The notes under the pieces were generated by a model. The model was not told the origin of the DNA. It saw only the letters and a list, made by a program, of their open reading frames with translations, and did not search any database. Below are positions 7,713 through 16,400 of a stretch of DNA of 64,000 nt, one piece after another. Position numbers and translations under genes: made by a program. The DNA is from Bacillota bacterium (GTDB lineage: Bacteria; Bacillota; Clostridia; Acetivibrionales; DSM-1351), in assembly GCA_023390335.1 (NCBI GenBank), contig JAEWCZ010000008.1, positions 37,967 to 101,966 on the forward strand, written 5' to 3'. How positions within the stretch are numbered: the stretch's first letter is position 1; every line of letters begins with the position of its first letter.

Positions 7713-9518
7713 ATGGCTCAAGGAAAGACACTGCCAAAGAGAAAAGACATTGAGGAAAAGTTCAAATGGAAACTGGAAGATATATATAAGGACAAGGATA
7801 CATGGGAAAAGGACTTTAAGACAGTTAAAGAATTGGCAGCACAAATGGTAAACTTCAAGGGTAAGCTTGGAAGTAGTGCAGAAACACTGCTTGAATGCTT
7901 CAAGAAAAGTGATGAACTACTGTCCCTTAATGACAAGGTGTTTGTATATGCAAGAATGAAGAGGGATGAGGATAACGGAAATTCAACCTATCAGGCATTG
8001 ACAGAAAGAGCGTCTACTCTTGCTACAGAGGTTTATACCGCAATTTCATTTATCGTCCCCGAAATGTTGGCAATACCTGAAGACAAGCTGATGTCTTTTA
8101 TGAATTCAAATAAGGAGCTTTCCGTATATATGTTTATGGTACAGGAAAACCTGAGACAAAAGGAGCACATTTTAACTGAGCAGGAAGAACAGATTCTTGC
8201 GCTCTCTACAGAAATATCAGACACAGCAGGTGACATTTTCACCATGTATAACAACGCAGACATAAAATTTCCTTATATTCGTGATGAAAAAGGTGAGGAG
8301 ATAGAAGTAACAAAGGGTAGATATTCTACATTATTGGAAAGCAGAGACAGGAGAGTCCGCAAAGATGCTTTTGAAGCTGTGTACAGTACTTACACCAAAA
8401 TGAAAAATACACTTGGTGCATCGCTTACAGGCAATGTAAAGAAAAATAGGTTTTACTCCATGGTTAGAAAATATCCTTCGGCCTTGGTAGCATCTTTGGA
8501 CAATGACAACGTACCTGTAGAGGTTTATGATAATCTCATAGATACTGTAAATAAAAATCTGCATTTGCTGGATAGATATTTGAAGCTAAGAAAAAAGGTA
8601 TTAAAGCTAGATGAGCTTCATATGTACGATTTATATGTTCCCATGGTTGAAGAATACGACAAAAAAGTTACTTATGAAGAAGCTAAAAAACTTGTAGAGG
8701 AAGGTCTTGCCCCACTTGGTCAGGAGTACCTGGGTTATCTTAAAAAGGGTTATGATTCAGGCTGGATTGATATTTATGAAAATGAAGGTAAAACCAGCGG
8801 AGCATATGCATGGGGCGCTTTCAAAACACACCCCTATGTACTGTTAAATTATCAGGACAATATAAACGATGTGTATACCTTGGCACATGAAATGGGCCAT
8901 GCACTGCACTCATACTATACAAATATGACTCAGCCATATGTTTATTCTCAATATAAAATATTTGTTGCAGAGGTTGCATCAACTGTAAATGAATCACTAC
9001 TCATGAGGTATATGTTATCAAAATCTGAAAGCAAACAGGAAAAAGCATATTTGCTGAACCATTACCTTGAGGAGTTCAGGGGAACAGTATTCAGACAGAC
9101 AATGTTCGCTGAATTTGAAAAGCTTATACATCAAAAGACAGAGCAGGGAGAAGCACTAAATGCTCAGGAGCTTTGCGATATATACTATGAGCTGAACAAG
9201 AAGTATTTCGGAGAAGCAGTTAACGTAGATGAGGAAATTGCAATGGAATGGTCAAGAATTCCTCACTTCTACAGCAGCTTCTATGTATACAAGTATGCTA
9301 CAGGCTTCTCAGCCGCTACTGCTATTGCTGAGAAAATTTATAAAGAAGGCAAGCCGGCAGTTGACAAATATTTAGAGTTCCTTAAAGGTGGAGGTTCCAA
9401 TTATCCAATAGAGCTTTTAAAAATAGCAGGTGTAGATCTTTCATCACCACAGCCAATACAGGATGCATTAAACGTATTTGAAAAAACTCTGGAAGAGTTG
9501 GAAGAACTTTTAGTATAA
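7713..9518 (+). CDS. pepF: Oligoendopeptidase F (M3B metallopeptidase)
   Basis: This 601-residue cytosolic zinc peptidase cleaves short peptides, typically 7-17 residues, in peptide recycling. The HExxH zinc site is HEMGH at residues 392-396, and the third ligand is Glu420 in AEVASTVNE, as in the M3 family. Length, the N-terminal oligoendopeptidase domain and the C-terminal FYVYKYATGFSAA segment match full-length PepF. There is no signal peptide. ATG at 7713 follows CGGAGG. An M29 aminopeptidase follows after 41 bases, making a peptide-degrading pair likely to share a transcript. Confidence 0.95.
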   Translation: MAQGKTLPKRKDIEEKFKWKLEDIYKDKDTWEKDFKTVKELAAQMVNFKGKLGSSAETLLECFKKSDELLSLNDKVFVYARMKRDEDNGNSTYQALTERASTLATEVYTAISFIVPEMLAIPEDKLMSFMNSNKELSVYMFMVQENLRQKEHILTEQEEQILALSTEISDTAGDIFTMYNNADIKFPYIRDEKGEEIEVTKGRYSTLLESRDRRVRKDAFEAVYSTYTKMKNTLGASLTGNVKKNRFYSMVRKYPSALVASLDNDNVPVEVYDNLIDTVNKNLHLLDRYLKLRKKVLKLDELHMYDLYVPMVEEYDKKVTYEEAKKLVEEGLAPLGQEYLGYLKKGYDSGWIDIYENEGKTSGAYAWGAFKTHPYVLLNYQDNINDVYTLAHEMGHALHSYYTNMTQPYVYSQYKIFVAEVASTVNESLLMRYMLSKSESKQEKAYLLNHYLEEFRGTVFRQTMFAEFEKLIHQKTEQGEALNAQELCDIYYELNKKYFGEAVNVDEEIAMEWSRIPHFYSSFYVYKYATGFSAATAIAEKIYKEGKPAVDKYLEFLKGGGSNYPIELLKIAGVDLSSPQPIQDALNVFEKTLEELEELLV

Positions 9519-9559
9519 TATACACTGGTTAACATAATAAACAAATGGAGGTTGCAGCA

Positions 9560-10675
9560 ATGAACGATCCTCGCATAGAAAAACTGGCGCAAAATTTAAT
9601 TAACTACTCATGTGAACTAAAACAGGGGGAGAAAATTCTTATTGAGAATATCGGTAACGAGGTTCCCTTGTCAAGAGCCTTAATCCGTGAGGCATACAAG
9701 GTGGGAGCAATTCCATACCTTACAATAAAGAATCCAGAATTGGAAAGAGTAATCCTTGAACAGTGTACAGAAGAACAAGTAAAAGATATGGCACGCTATG
9801 AACTGGCAAGAATGAAGGACATGGATGCGTACATTGGTATCAGGTCGGGGGATAATGTAAGCGAAAAGGCTGCAGTTCCGTCTGATAAGATGAAGATATA
9901 TATGTCACTGTTTTCAAAGCCTGTACATTCAGAACAGCGTGTAGAACACACAAGATGGTGTGTAATGAGATATCCTACACACTCAATGGCGCAGCTTGCA
10001 AACACTCCAACGGAATATTTTGAGGATTTTTATTTTAATGTATGCAATCTGGATTATGCAAAAATGTCAAAAGCTATGGACCCTCTTGTAAAATTAATGG
10101 AAGCCACCGACAAGGTAAGAATTACAGGCAAAGGAACAGACTTGACATTCTCAATAAAAGGGCTACCTGCAATAAAGTGTGACGGTAAAATGAATATACC
10201 TGATGGAGAGGTATTTACTGCACCGGTTAAAGATTCTGTAAATGGAGTAATATCCTACAACTGTCCAGCTGTATATCAGGGCGTGACTTTTGAGAATATT
10301 CAGCTTGAGTTTAAGGATGGAAAAATTATTAAAGCTACAGCAAACGATACAGAGCGTATTAATGAAATTTTTGATACCGATGAAGCAGCAAGATATGTAG
10401 GAGAGTTTGCAATAGGTGTTAATCCTTACATCGAAACTCCTATGAAGGATACTCTATTTGACGAAAAGATAAGAGGGAGTATTCACTTTACACCCGGAAG
10501 CTGTTATGATGAGTGTCCAAATGGGAATAAGTCCTCAATTCACTGGGATCTTGTATTTATCCAAAGGCCTGAATATGGCGGGGGAGAAATATGGTTTGAT
10601 GATAAACTCATTAGAAAAGATGGACTCTTTGTACCGGAAGAACTACAGGGACTAAATCCTGACAATTTAAAATAG
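9560..10675 (+). CDS. M29-family aminopeptidase
   Basis: About 371 residues, resembling the thermophilic metalloaminopeptidases AmpS/PepS/AmpT, which remove N-terminal residues using two metal ions. Family segments visible are GKGTDLTFSIKG, NIPDGEVFTAP (with a metal-binding Glu), FDTDEAARYVGEFAIGVNP and the C-terminal SIHWDLVFI. The start is ATG 9560, eight bases after GGAGG at 9547-9551; an in-frame ATG at 9545 overlaps that site. It sits directly after pepF, suggesting stepwise degradation of peptides to amino acids. Natural substrate preference cannot be read from the sequence. Confidence 0.92.
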   Translation: MNDPRIEKLAQNLINYSCELKQGEKILIENIGNEVPLSRALIREAYKVGAIPYLTIKNPELERVILEQCTEEQVKDMARYELARMKDMDAYIGIRSGDNVSEKAAVPSDKMKIYMSLFSKPVHSEQRVEHTRWCVMRYPTHSMAQLANTPTEYFEDFYFNVCNLDYAKMSKAMDPLVKLMEATDKVRITGKGTDLTFSIKGLPAIKCDGKMNIPDGEVFTAPVKDSVNGVISYNCPAVYQGVTFENIQLEFKDGKIIKATANDTERINEIFDTDEAARYVGEFAIGVNPYIETPMKDTLFDEKIRGSIHFTPGSCYDECPNGNKSSIHWDLVFIQRPEYGGGEIWFDDKLIRKDGLFVPEELQGLNPDNLK

Positions 10676-10696
10676 AAAAAGTATATTTATATAGAC

Positions 10697-10722
10697 AAAG
10701 GGCTGTTTCGCGGCAGCCCTTT
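10697..10722. terminator. Terminator between convergent genes
   Basis: AAAGGGCTG (10697-10705) pairs exactly with CAGCCCTTT (10714-10722) around an eight-base loop. It lies between the M29 gene and the leftward SNF2 helicase gene and probably serves both. Confidence 0.75.
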
Positions 10723-10726
10723 GCTA

Positions 10727-13700
10727 TTATAGTTCAAAAAGTTCCGTCAATTCTTCTTTGGTCATCTTGGTTATAAGGGTTTCCCCGGACTGGATAACAG
10801 CATCAACCAACTGTTTTTTCCTATCTTTAAGTTTTAATATCTTTTCTTCGATAGTACCGTGTGTAACCAGCTTCATTACATGAACGGTTTTTAGCTGACC
10901 TATACGATATGCACGGTCGGTTGCCTGATCTTCTACAGCCGGATTCCACCAAGGGTCATAGTGAATAACCGTATCAGCACCCGTCAGATTTAAGCCCGTT
11001 CCTCCCGATTTTAGGGACAGAAGGAATATCTGCCCTTGACCGTTATTAAAGTTTTTAACCATTTTCATTCTTTCTTCAGCAGGAGTTGATCCGTCAAGGT
11101 ATAGATAGTCTATTCCATCCTCCTGTAGCCACTGCCTGATAATTGCCAACATTGATGTGAACTGCGAGAACAGGAGTATTCTATGCCCGGAGGTAAGAGA
11201 GTCCCCTACTATCTCTTTGAGAAGTAACAGCTTGCCACTGTCACCTTCATAGTTGTCCACAAACAGGGAAGGATGGCAGCAAAGTTGTCTTAATCGGGTA
11301 AGAACCGATAAAATCTTTATTTGACTCCGCTCATAGCCGTTTTCGTTTATTTCCTTTAATATATCTCCTTTAGCTTGCTCAAGGTACGCAGCATAAAGCT
11401 TTTTCTGTTCCTCGGTTAGGTCTGCTTTAATAATATGCTCAATTTTTTCGGGTAGCTCCTTTAGAACTTCCTGCTTTAGCCTCCTTAGTATAAATGGCTT
11501 TAATTGTTTGCTTAAAGAGGTTAAAGCTGCACTGTCTCCCTTTGAAATCGGAGTTTCAAACTTTTCAACGAATTTTCCGTGAGACCCAAGATATCCGGGT
11601 AAAATAAAATCAAAAACCGACCACAACTCCGTAAGATTATTTTCCATAGGTGTTCCTGTAAGTGCAAATCTGTGCTGAGATACAAGTTGTTTTACGGCTT
11701 TAGCTGCCTGGGACCCGGGGTTTTTAATATGCTGAGCTTCATCAAGTATGCAATATCTGAACAAATACTCTTTGTAGTTGTCAATATCACGTCTGATAAG
11801 GGCATAAGATGTGACTATTACATCCGAGTTCACACCTTCTCTTATTAGTTCCTCACGCTCCGCTTTGTTACCGACAACAGCAGTTATCTTCAGATCTGGT
11901 GCGAATTTGTCAACTTCCGAACACCAGTTGTAAATAAGTGAGGTGGGAACGATAACTATAGACGTTGCAGGGCCCGAAACGTTTTTATCATACTGAAGAA
12001 GGGTAATAACCTGCAAGGTTTTTCCCAAACCCATATCATCAGCAAGAATGCCACCAAGACCGTAGGTTGACAGTGTTTTAAGCCATTTGAATCCAAGTTT
12101 TTGATAATTCCTTAGCGTACCTTTAAGAGTTTCGGGAATTTGAAATTCTGTCTCTGAAGGTTCGTGAATATCGTGGACTAAATCTTTAAAGGCCTTATTA
12201 CGTTCGAAGAACTTCATTCCGGTTTCTTTCAGCATACCATCTATAAAAAAGGCTCTGTACATGGGTAGCTGAACCACCTCACTGTCCAAATCATCCATCG
12301 TCAGCTCAAGTTGATCGATTATTTCAGACATAGTTACAAGTCCCTCTGAATCAAGAGGAAGAAAGGCGCCGTTTTTTAGACGGAAATATTTTTTCTTTTC
12401 TCTTACGTTTTGAAATATAGACGATAGCTCATCACGGCCTACACCTTCCATATCAAAGCTGAATTCAAGGAAGTTGTTAAGTGTATTCAGCCTCAAAAAT
12501 CCCGAAAATGAAGGAAGCCTTTTTATAGTCATTGCTTTAAAACTGTCGGAATAGAAAACCTGCGTATACTCCTGGAGTTGAGGAACAATTGTATTTACAA
12601 AATCAAAAATCTTTTCCTCTTCATCAAGGTAAATTCTACTACCGTTAACCTTAAAATCACTTTCGCCTAGTATGTCGACAATAATACTCTCTTTTTCCAT
12701 GTCTCTTACAAGAATTTTACCTGTAGGGACCGAATCCCCAAAGGCAGAAAAAGGATTAATTACACGATCACCGTATTTAAATTTAACATCAGCAGTTATT
12801 ATATCTTCAAACTTATCCAGATATATTTCAGGCTCAAAGTCCACTCTCTGAACCATTTCTTGAACATTTTCATCTATGTATACCCGTCCGGTTTTTTCAA
12901 CATAAGGAAGTACCTCTGAAAAGAAACGTTCCTTATCCTTTTCTATGAAGGTTATACGATTGATATTCTCTTGCTGCATATAGGTAAAAAAGGGTTTGAA
13001 ATATTCACGCTGGGCAGCTGAAACCCTGTAAATGGTTTCACCATATAAAAAATATTCAAAGTCAGAGGTTATCTGGCAGAGAGGTAGTTTAGTATCAATA
13101 TTCAGATCTATCGATGAGGCATTGCCGGTTAGTGTAAATTCCAAAGGAATATCCTCATCTAGAATTAAGGCATTTTTAACTCTAGTGTTATTGTTAATTA
13201 AGTTAAACGGGATTCCGGGTAATATCTGAAAAAGCCTCTTAAGAGCTGCTTCAGATAGAAAAATGTCTTTATCTATAAAAGAACTATACTTATTTAATTC
13301 GCCTGTGAAATATTGTAATAGGTTCTCGTTCTGCCATATTTCCTGTAGATATGAAATAACAGGCTTGTCATTTTCTTTAAAGTCGTATATAACAGGGTCA
13401 AAGGTAAACCCTTTTCCAAAAACAATCTCAGAATAGGTTTTGAGGCTTTCTAACAACTGCCGTGTATTCCTAACTACATAAAGCCTGTCAGTACCCATAC
13501 GAAGGGAGAGAGAGGCAATAGGCCCTCTTTTGATAATTGAGTACCTTCTGCTAAGGAGTTCAAGATTGAATTCTACATTTACAATACTCTTTACTCCTGA
13601 GCCTTTATTTGAAAAGAACTGAAAGATATCTTTTGCAGCTTTTTTTTGAACAGTAGAATTAAAAAAACCCTGCTCATCTTTTTCCTTTATTAAGAAAAGA

Positions 13701-13960
13701 ACCGCAGCAATGTGCTTACACCCTTTTTCGGTCTTTTCATAATCCGAACAGGTACATGAAAAATCGGTGAGATTACCGGACTTAGCAAACCGTACCTGTA
13801 CATTATACGGGTGAGTCCCCAAGACTGTTGCGTCAAACAACAGCATTTCTTGATTAAAGGACAAGGACTTGATACGTTTATCCTTGAAATAGTCCATTCC
13901 CTTTTTGTATCTCATGGGTGTAGATAAGTAATAAATAGTGTCTTTAGAAATTTTAAACAT
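10727..13960 (-). CDS. SWIM-domain SNF2/RapA-family helicase
   Basis: A protein of about 1,077 residues. Near residues 70-90 a SWIM zinc finger (CTCSDYEK...GCKHIAA) suggests nucleic-acid or protein binding. A long middle region resembles the bacterial SNF2-associated domain. The C-terminal half is a two-lobe SF2 ATPase: Walker A DDMGLGKTLQ near 640, DEAQ box near 735, LTGTPMEN motif III, and late motifs LLFSQFTSM, SLKSGGTGLNLT and DRAYRIGQ. Such proteins move along DNA using ATP and are linked to transcription or repair; this member's task is unknown. The start is taken as ATG 13960, six bases after GGAG; TTG 13972 and ATG 13963 are closer to or overlap the site. Confidence 0.92.
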   Translation of the reverse strand: MFKISKDTIYYLSTPMRYKKGMDYFKDKRIKSLSFNQEMLLFDATVLGTHPYNVQVRFAKSGNLTDFSCTCSDYEKTEKGCKHIAAVLFLIKEKDEQGFFNSTVQKKAAKDIFQFFSNKGSGVKSIVNVEFNLELLSRRYSIIKRGPIASLSLRMGTDRLYVVRNTRQLLESLKTYSEIVFGKGFTFDPVIYDFKENDKPVISYLQEIWQNENLLQYFTGELNKYSSFIDKDIFLSEAALKRLFQILPGIPFNLINNNTRVKNALILDEDIPLEFTLTGNASSIDLNIDTKLPLCQITSDFEYFLYGETIYRVSAAQREYFKPFFTYMQQENINRITFIEKDKERFFSEVLPYVEKTGRVYIDENVQEMVQRVDFEPEIYLDKFEDIITADVKFKYGDRVINPFSAFGDSVPTGKILVRDMEKESIIVDILGESDFKVNGSRIYLDEEEKIFDFVNTIVPQLQEYTQVFYSDSFKAMTIKRLPSFSGFLRLNTLNNFLEFSFDMEGVGRDELSSIFQNVREKKKYFRLKNGAFLPLDSEGLVTMSEIIDQLELTMDDLDSEVVQLPMYRAFFIDGMLKETGMKFFERNKAFKDLVHDIHEPSETEFQIPETLKGTLRNYQKLGFKWLKTLSTYGLGGILADDMGLGKTLQVITLLQYDKNVSGPATSIVIVPTSLIYNWCSEVDKFAPDLKITAVVGNKAEREELIREGVNSDVIVTSYALIRRDIDNYKEYLFRYCILDEAQHIKNPGSQAAKAVKQLVSQHRFALTGTPMENNLTELWSVFDFILPGYLGSHGKFVEKFETPISKGDSAALTSLSKQLKPFILRRLKQEVLKELPEKIEHIIKADLTEEQKKLYAAYLEQAKGDILKEINENGYERSQIKILSVLTRLRQLCCHPSLFVDNYEGDSGKLLLLKEIVGDSLTSGHRILLFSQFTSMLAIIRQWLQEDGIDYLYLDGSTPAEERMKMVKNFNNGQGQIFLLSLKSGGTGLNLTGADTVIHYDPWWNPAVEDQATDRAYRIGQLKTVHVMKLVTHGTIEEKILKLKDRKKQLVDAVIQSGETLITKMTKEELTELFEL

Positions 13961-14031
13961 CATTTTCTCCAAAGTATAATAAAATAGGCTATCATATTAT
14001 TATAACCAATTTGAAGAAGAATGTGTAGTTT

Positions 14032-15375
14032 TTACATAAATAACTGATTAGCTTCCTGCTTACTCACTTGAAGAGCTATAAGAAATTCGGTGATTTCTTC
14101 GTTGCTTTGAATATGGATACTACCCCCGCATTTCTCTATTTGCGCTTGTACTATACTAAGCCCAAAACCTCGTTTTTTGGAAGCATTATCTTTTGTAGAA
14201 AAGCCGGAATTGAATATTTTCTTGATATTTGATTCAGGAATCATAGGGCCATTGTTGGAAATAGATAAATAGTAATTATCATTCTCTATATATGTTTCAA
14301 GACGTATAAACTTATTATCCCTGTCAGTCCCTAAGATTGATTCGCAGGCATTGTCTATTATATTTGATATTACAGTGACAGCAGTATCTTCATCTATTAC
14401 TGCACTTGACAAAGGTTCTTCAAAATCAACATGAACTTCTATATCTTTTTTAAGAGCGTTATTACATTTTACACTTATAATGGCATCAACAAAGTCGTTG
14501 CCGGAGCATACATTAACATTAATTGTCTCGCTGTTATTTGCATAGTTGTTGATATATTGTTTAACCTTTTGGCTTAAATCAGGTCTGTTTAAGGTGCAAA
14601 GACCGTAAATGGTATTAAGATGATTTTTATATTCGTGTCTTTCTTTTGCCACCATTTCGTTAAATGCAATTAATTGATAAACATTCTCTTTTTTTAGTTC
14701 GTTTGCATATTGCAGGATTTCAAGCTTTGAACCTTCCCGGAACGCAGAAAGCATCGCAATGATCAGTATTATATATATGACAAAGGTAAATATATTATAA
14801 AGAAGTAGATTTTGGGGATCTTTTGAAATATAAATATTTGTTCCTACCAGAAAGAATAGAACAGCAAAAATCATGATAAGAGTCTGCTTGTATCTGGACC
14901 GATAGGGATTTCCGTCTTTTAACCAGGAAAATCCATTATGGAATCTATATAATATAAATACAATAGTACCTTCAAATATCTTTGATATAATTCCCAAAAC
15001 TGACATTATTAATTTATCGTTAATAAGTACTGACATTGGTTCGCCTATAACGCTCATACATGCCAAACCAATGAGACTTTCTGTAATAGCAATTCCTAAA
15101 CAAATGATAAGTACTTTAACTACACTTTTAAAAAGAGTACCGTTAAGTATATAATTCAGTATAAAACATGTAAGGGAAGTGATTATAACTGTGTGCAAAC
15201 CTGATGGTAAAAATTTAGTAATCCAGTATGTATATATTGTATAAATTGTAACAAACCAGGCAATCCGACTATAAATCTTTTTTATGAATTGCCGCTGTAC
15301 TGACAAAAGATAAAAGGCTATTATAAAAATTAAGCCCTCAATAGCTGTTAAAAATATTTCATTGGCAATGTACAC
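14032..15375 (-). CDS. agrC: AgrC-like sensor histidine kinase
   Basis: 447 residues. The N-terminal half (about 1-215) has six or so membrane segments, as in peptide-sensing AgrC kinases. Then follow a coiled linker and the phosphoacceptor motif ERHEYKNHL near residue 245. A GHKL ATPase domain shows an N-box (NIIDNACES) and a G-box (KKRGFGLSIVQ). This is the HPK10 type, which normally binds a cyclic peptide made by AgrB from AgrD, and both of those genes lie just upstream. GTG at 15375 has only a weak AAGG site. No response regulator (AgrA) gene is nearby; the next gene downstream is the SNF2 helicase. Confidence 0.88.
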   Translation of the reverse strand: MYIANEIFLTAIEGLIFIIAFYLLSVQRQFIKKIYSRIAWFVTIYTIYTYWITKFLPSGLHTVIITSLTCFILNYILNGTLFKSVVKVLIICLGIAITESLIGLACMSVIGEPMSVLINDKLIMSVLGIISKIFEGTIVFILYRFHNGFSWLKDGNPYRSRYKQTLIMIFAVLFFLVGTNIYISKDPQNLLLYNIFTFVIYIILIIAMLSAFREGSKLEILQYANELKKENVYQLIAFNEMVAKERHEYKNHLNTIYGLCTLNRPDLSQKVKQYINNYANNSETINVNVCSGNDFVDAIISVKCNNALKKDIEVHVDFEEPLSSAVIDEDTAVTVISNIIDNACESILGTDRDNKFIRLETYIENDNYYLSISNNGPMIPESNIKKIFNSGFSTKDNASKKRGFGLSIVQAQIEKCGGSIHIQSNEEITEFLIALQVSKQEANQLFM

Positions 15376-15505
15376 CCTTATTTACACACCCTTCCAGAAG
15401 AACATTCTGACACAACAAAAACCTTAAACAAAAACAGAACTCTAATAATTGGAGTGTAACTCTAACTATCAGAGTAAAGTTTTAACAGGCTAAGATTATT
15501 TTAAG

Positions 15506-15613
15506 TTAATTTTCAGGTTGATACAACCAAAATATTTTAGAAGCTGCACCGGTAATCAAGCGTGTTGATATTAGAGAGAGTTTCCCAATTGCTTTAAATA
15601 AAAATTTTTTCAC
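15506..15613 (-). CDS. agrD: AgrD-like autoinducing peptide precursor
   Basis: A 35-residue ORF with GTG start at 15613, eight bases after GGAG (complement of 15622-15625). The N-terminus is an amphipathic lysine-bearing helix (MKKFLFKAIGKLSLIS), followed by a small-residue stretch (TGAAS) and KIFWLYQPEN. It lies between agrB and agrC, where agrD normally sits. YQPEN corresponds to the Y(E/Q)PK region that AgrB cleaves in Listeria and clostridial precursors. There is no cysteine; the only candidate ring residue is Ser25, which would give a lactone ring such as S-K-I-F-W-L. The charged tail after the cut site is unusually short. Family assignment is strong from context; the mature peptide is inferred. 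Confidence 0.78.
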   Translation of the reverse strand: MKKFLFKAIGKLSLISTRLITGAASKIFWLYQPEN

Positions 15614-15696
15614 CAGAATCACTCCTTAAAAAATTTTAATTCTCAACTTAATATTCTAACATTCTACAGGAAAAGTCAATATAATTTATAAAAATA

Positions 15697-16263
15697 TTAC
15701 AATTTATGCTTATATTTGCTAATTAGTAGTTGATATACAGACAATGTATATACTTCTATGACAGACCAGCTGATTATGGAAGTTGACATAAATAAAAAAT
15801 CGACCAGTAGAAGTATAGCAGTAATTAAACCTACTGCAATCTTTGTTTTCTTTCGTACCACTTGTTTTTTTCTATTTTGGACAGGTGCAATTAATAAACC
15901 GAGAATTGGAAGTAATAGAATAAGAGCCAACTGAATATAGGAGGGAATTATATCTGATTTACCCGCAAATATGGCTATGACCATTGTTATAAACGACATT
16001 ATGATACATACAATCTCATTTTTGAAATGGTAACCGCCAAGAAAGGGACGAATCAGCAGGAAAGCAAGAAAAGCGCATAGAAATTCTTTTGTTAGTGAAA
16101 ATGCAACAAAAATAAACAAGAATAGAATAGTTTTATACAAATCCGAGAAGATACATATGAGCCCGTAACGAATGCTTTTAATCTCATCTTCCGAGTACTG
16201 TTGGTTCCTTGTGATAGCATCAGCCACTTTGTATGCGAGCTTTCTATAAAAGGTTATATACAT
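15697..16263 (-). CDS. agrB: AgrB-like peptide-processing membrane protease
   Basis: About 188 residues with several membrane segments. AgrB proteins cut the C-terminal tail of AgrD and close the ring through a thioester. The catalytic pair is present as the His and Cys in RPFLGGYHFKNEIVC, seven residues apart as in Staphylococcus aureus AgrB (His77/Cys84). The start is taken at ATG 16263, seven bases after TGGAG; ATG 16290 precedes that site. Gene order agrB-agrD-agrC on the minus strand matches agr loci, with agrA absent. Confidence 0.9.
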   Translation of the reverse strand: MYITFYRKLAYKVADAITRNQQYSEDEIKSIRYGLICIFSDLYKTILFLFIFVAFSLTKEFLCAFLAFLLIRPFLGGYHFKNEIVCIIMSFITMVIAIFAGKSDIIPSYIQLALILLLPILGLLIAPVQNRKKQVVRKKTKIAVGLITAILLLVDFLFMSTSIISWSVIEVYTLSVYQLLISKYKHKL

Positions 16264-16330
16264 AAAATGTCTCCATTGACAATCGTACAATTATATTAAC
16301 ATATAATGATATGAAATTACAATAATTGTT

Positions 16331-16374
16331 AAAAAAATACAAGAAGAGACAATCCTGTACAAGATTGCCTCTCT
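16331..16374 (-). terminator. leuS terminator
   Basis: On the minus strand AGAGGCAATC pairs with GATTGTCTCT (including one G-U pair) and is followed by a stretch ending TATTTTTTT. It lies 27 bases after the leuS stop codon and just upstream of agrB. Confidence 0.75.
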
Positions 16375-16400
16375 TTGTATTTATCTATAATGCTGTAAGA

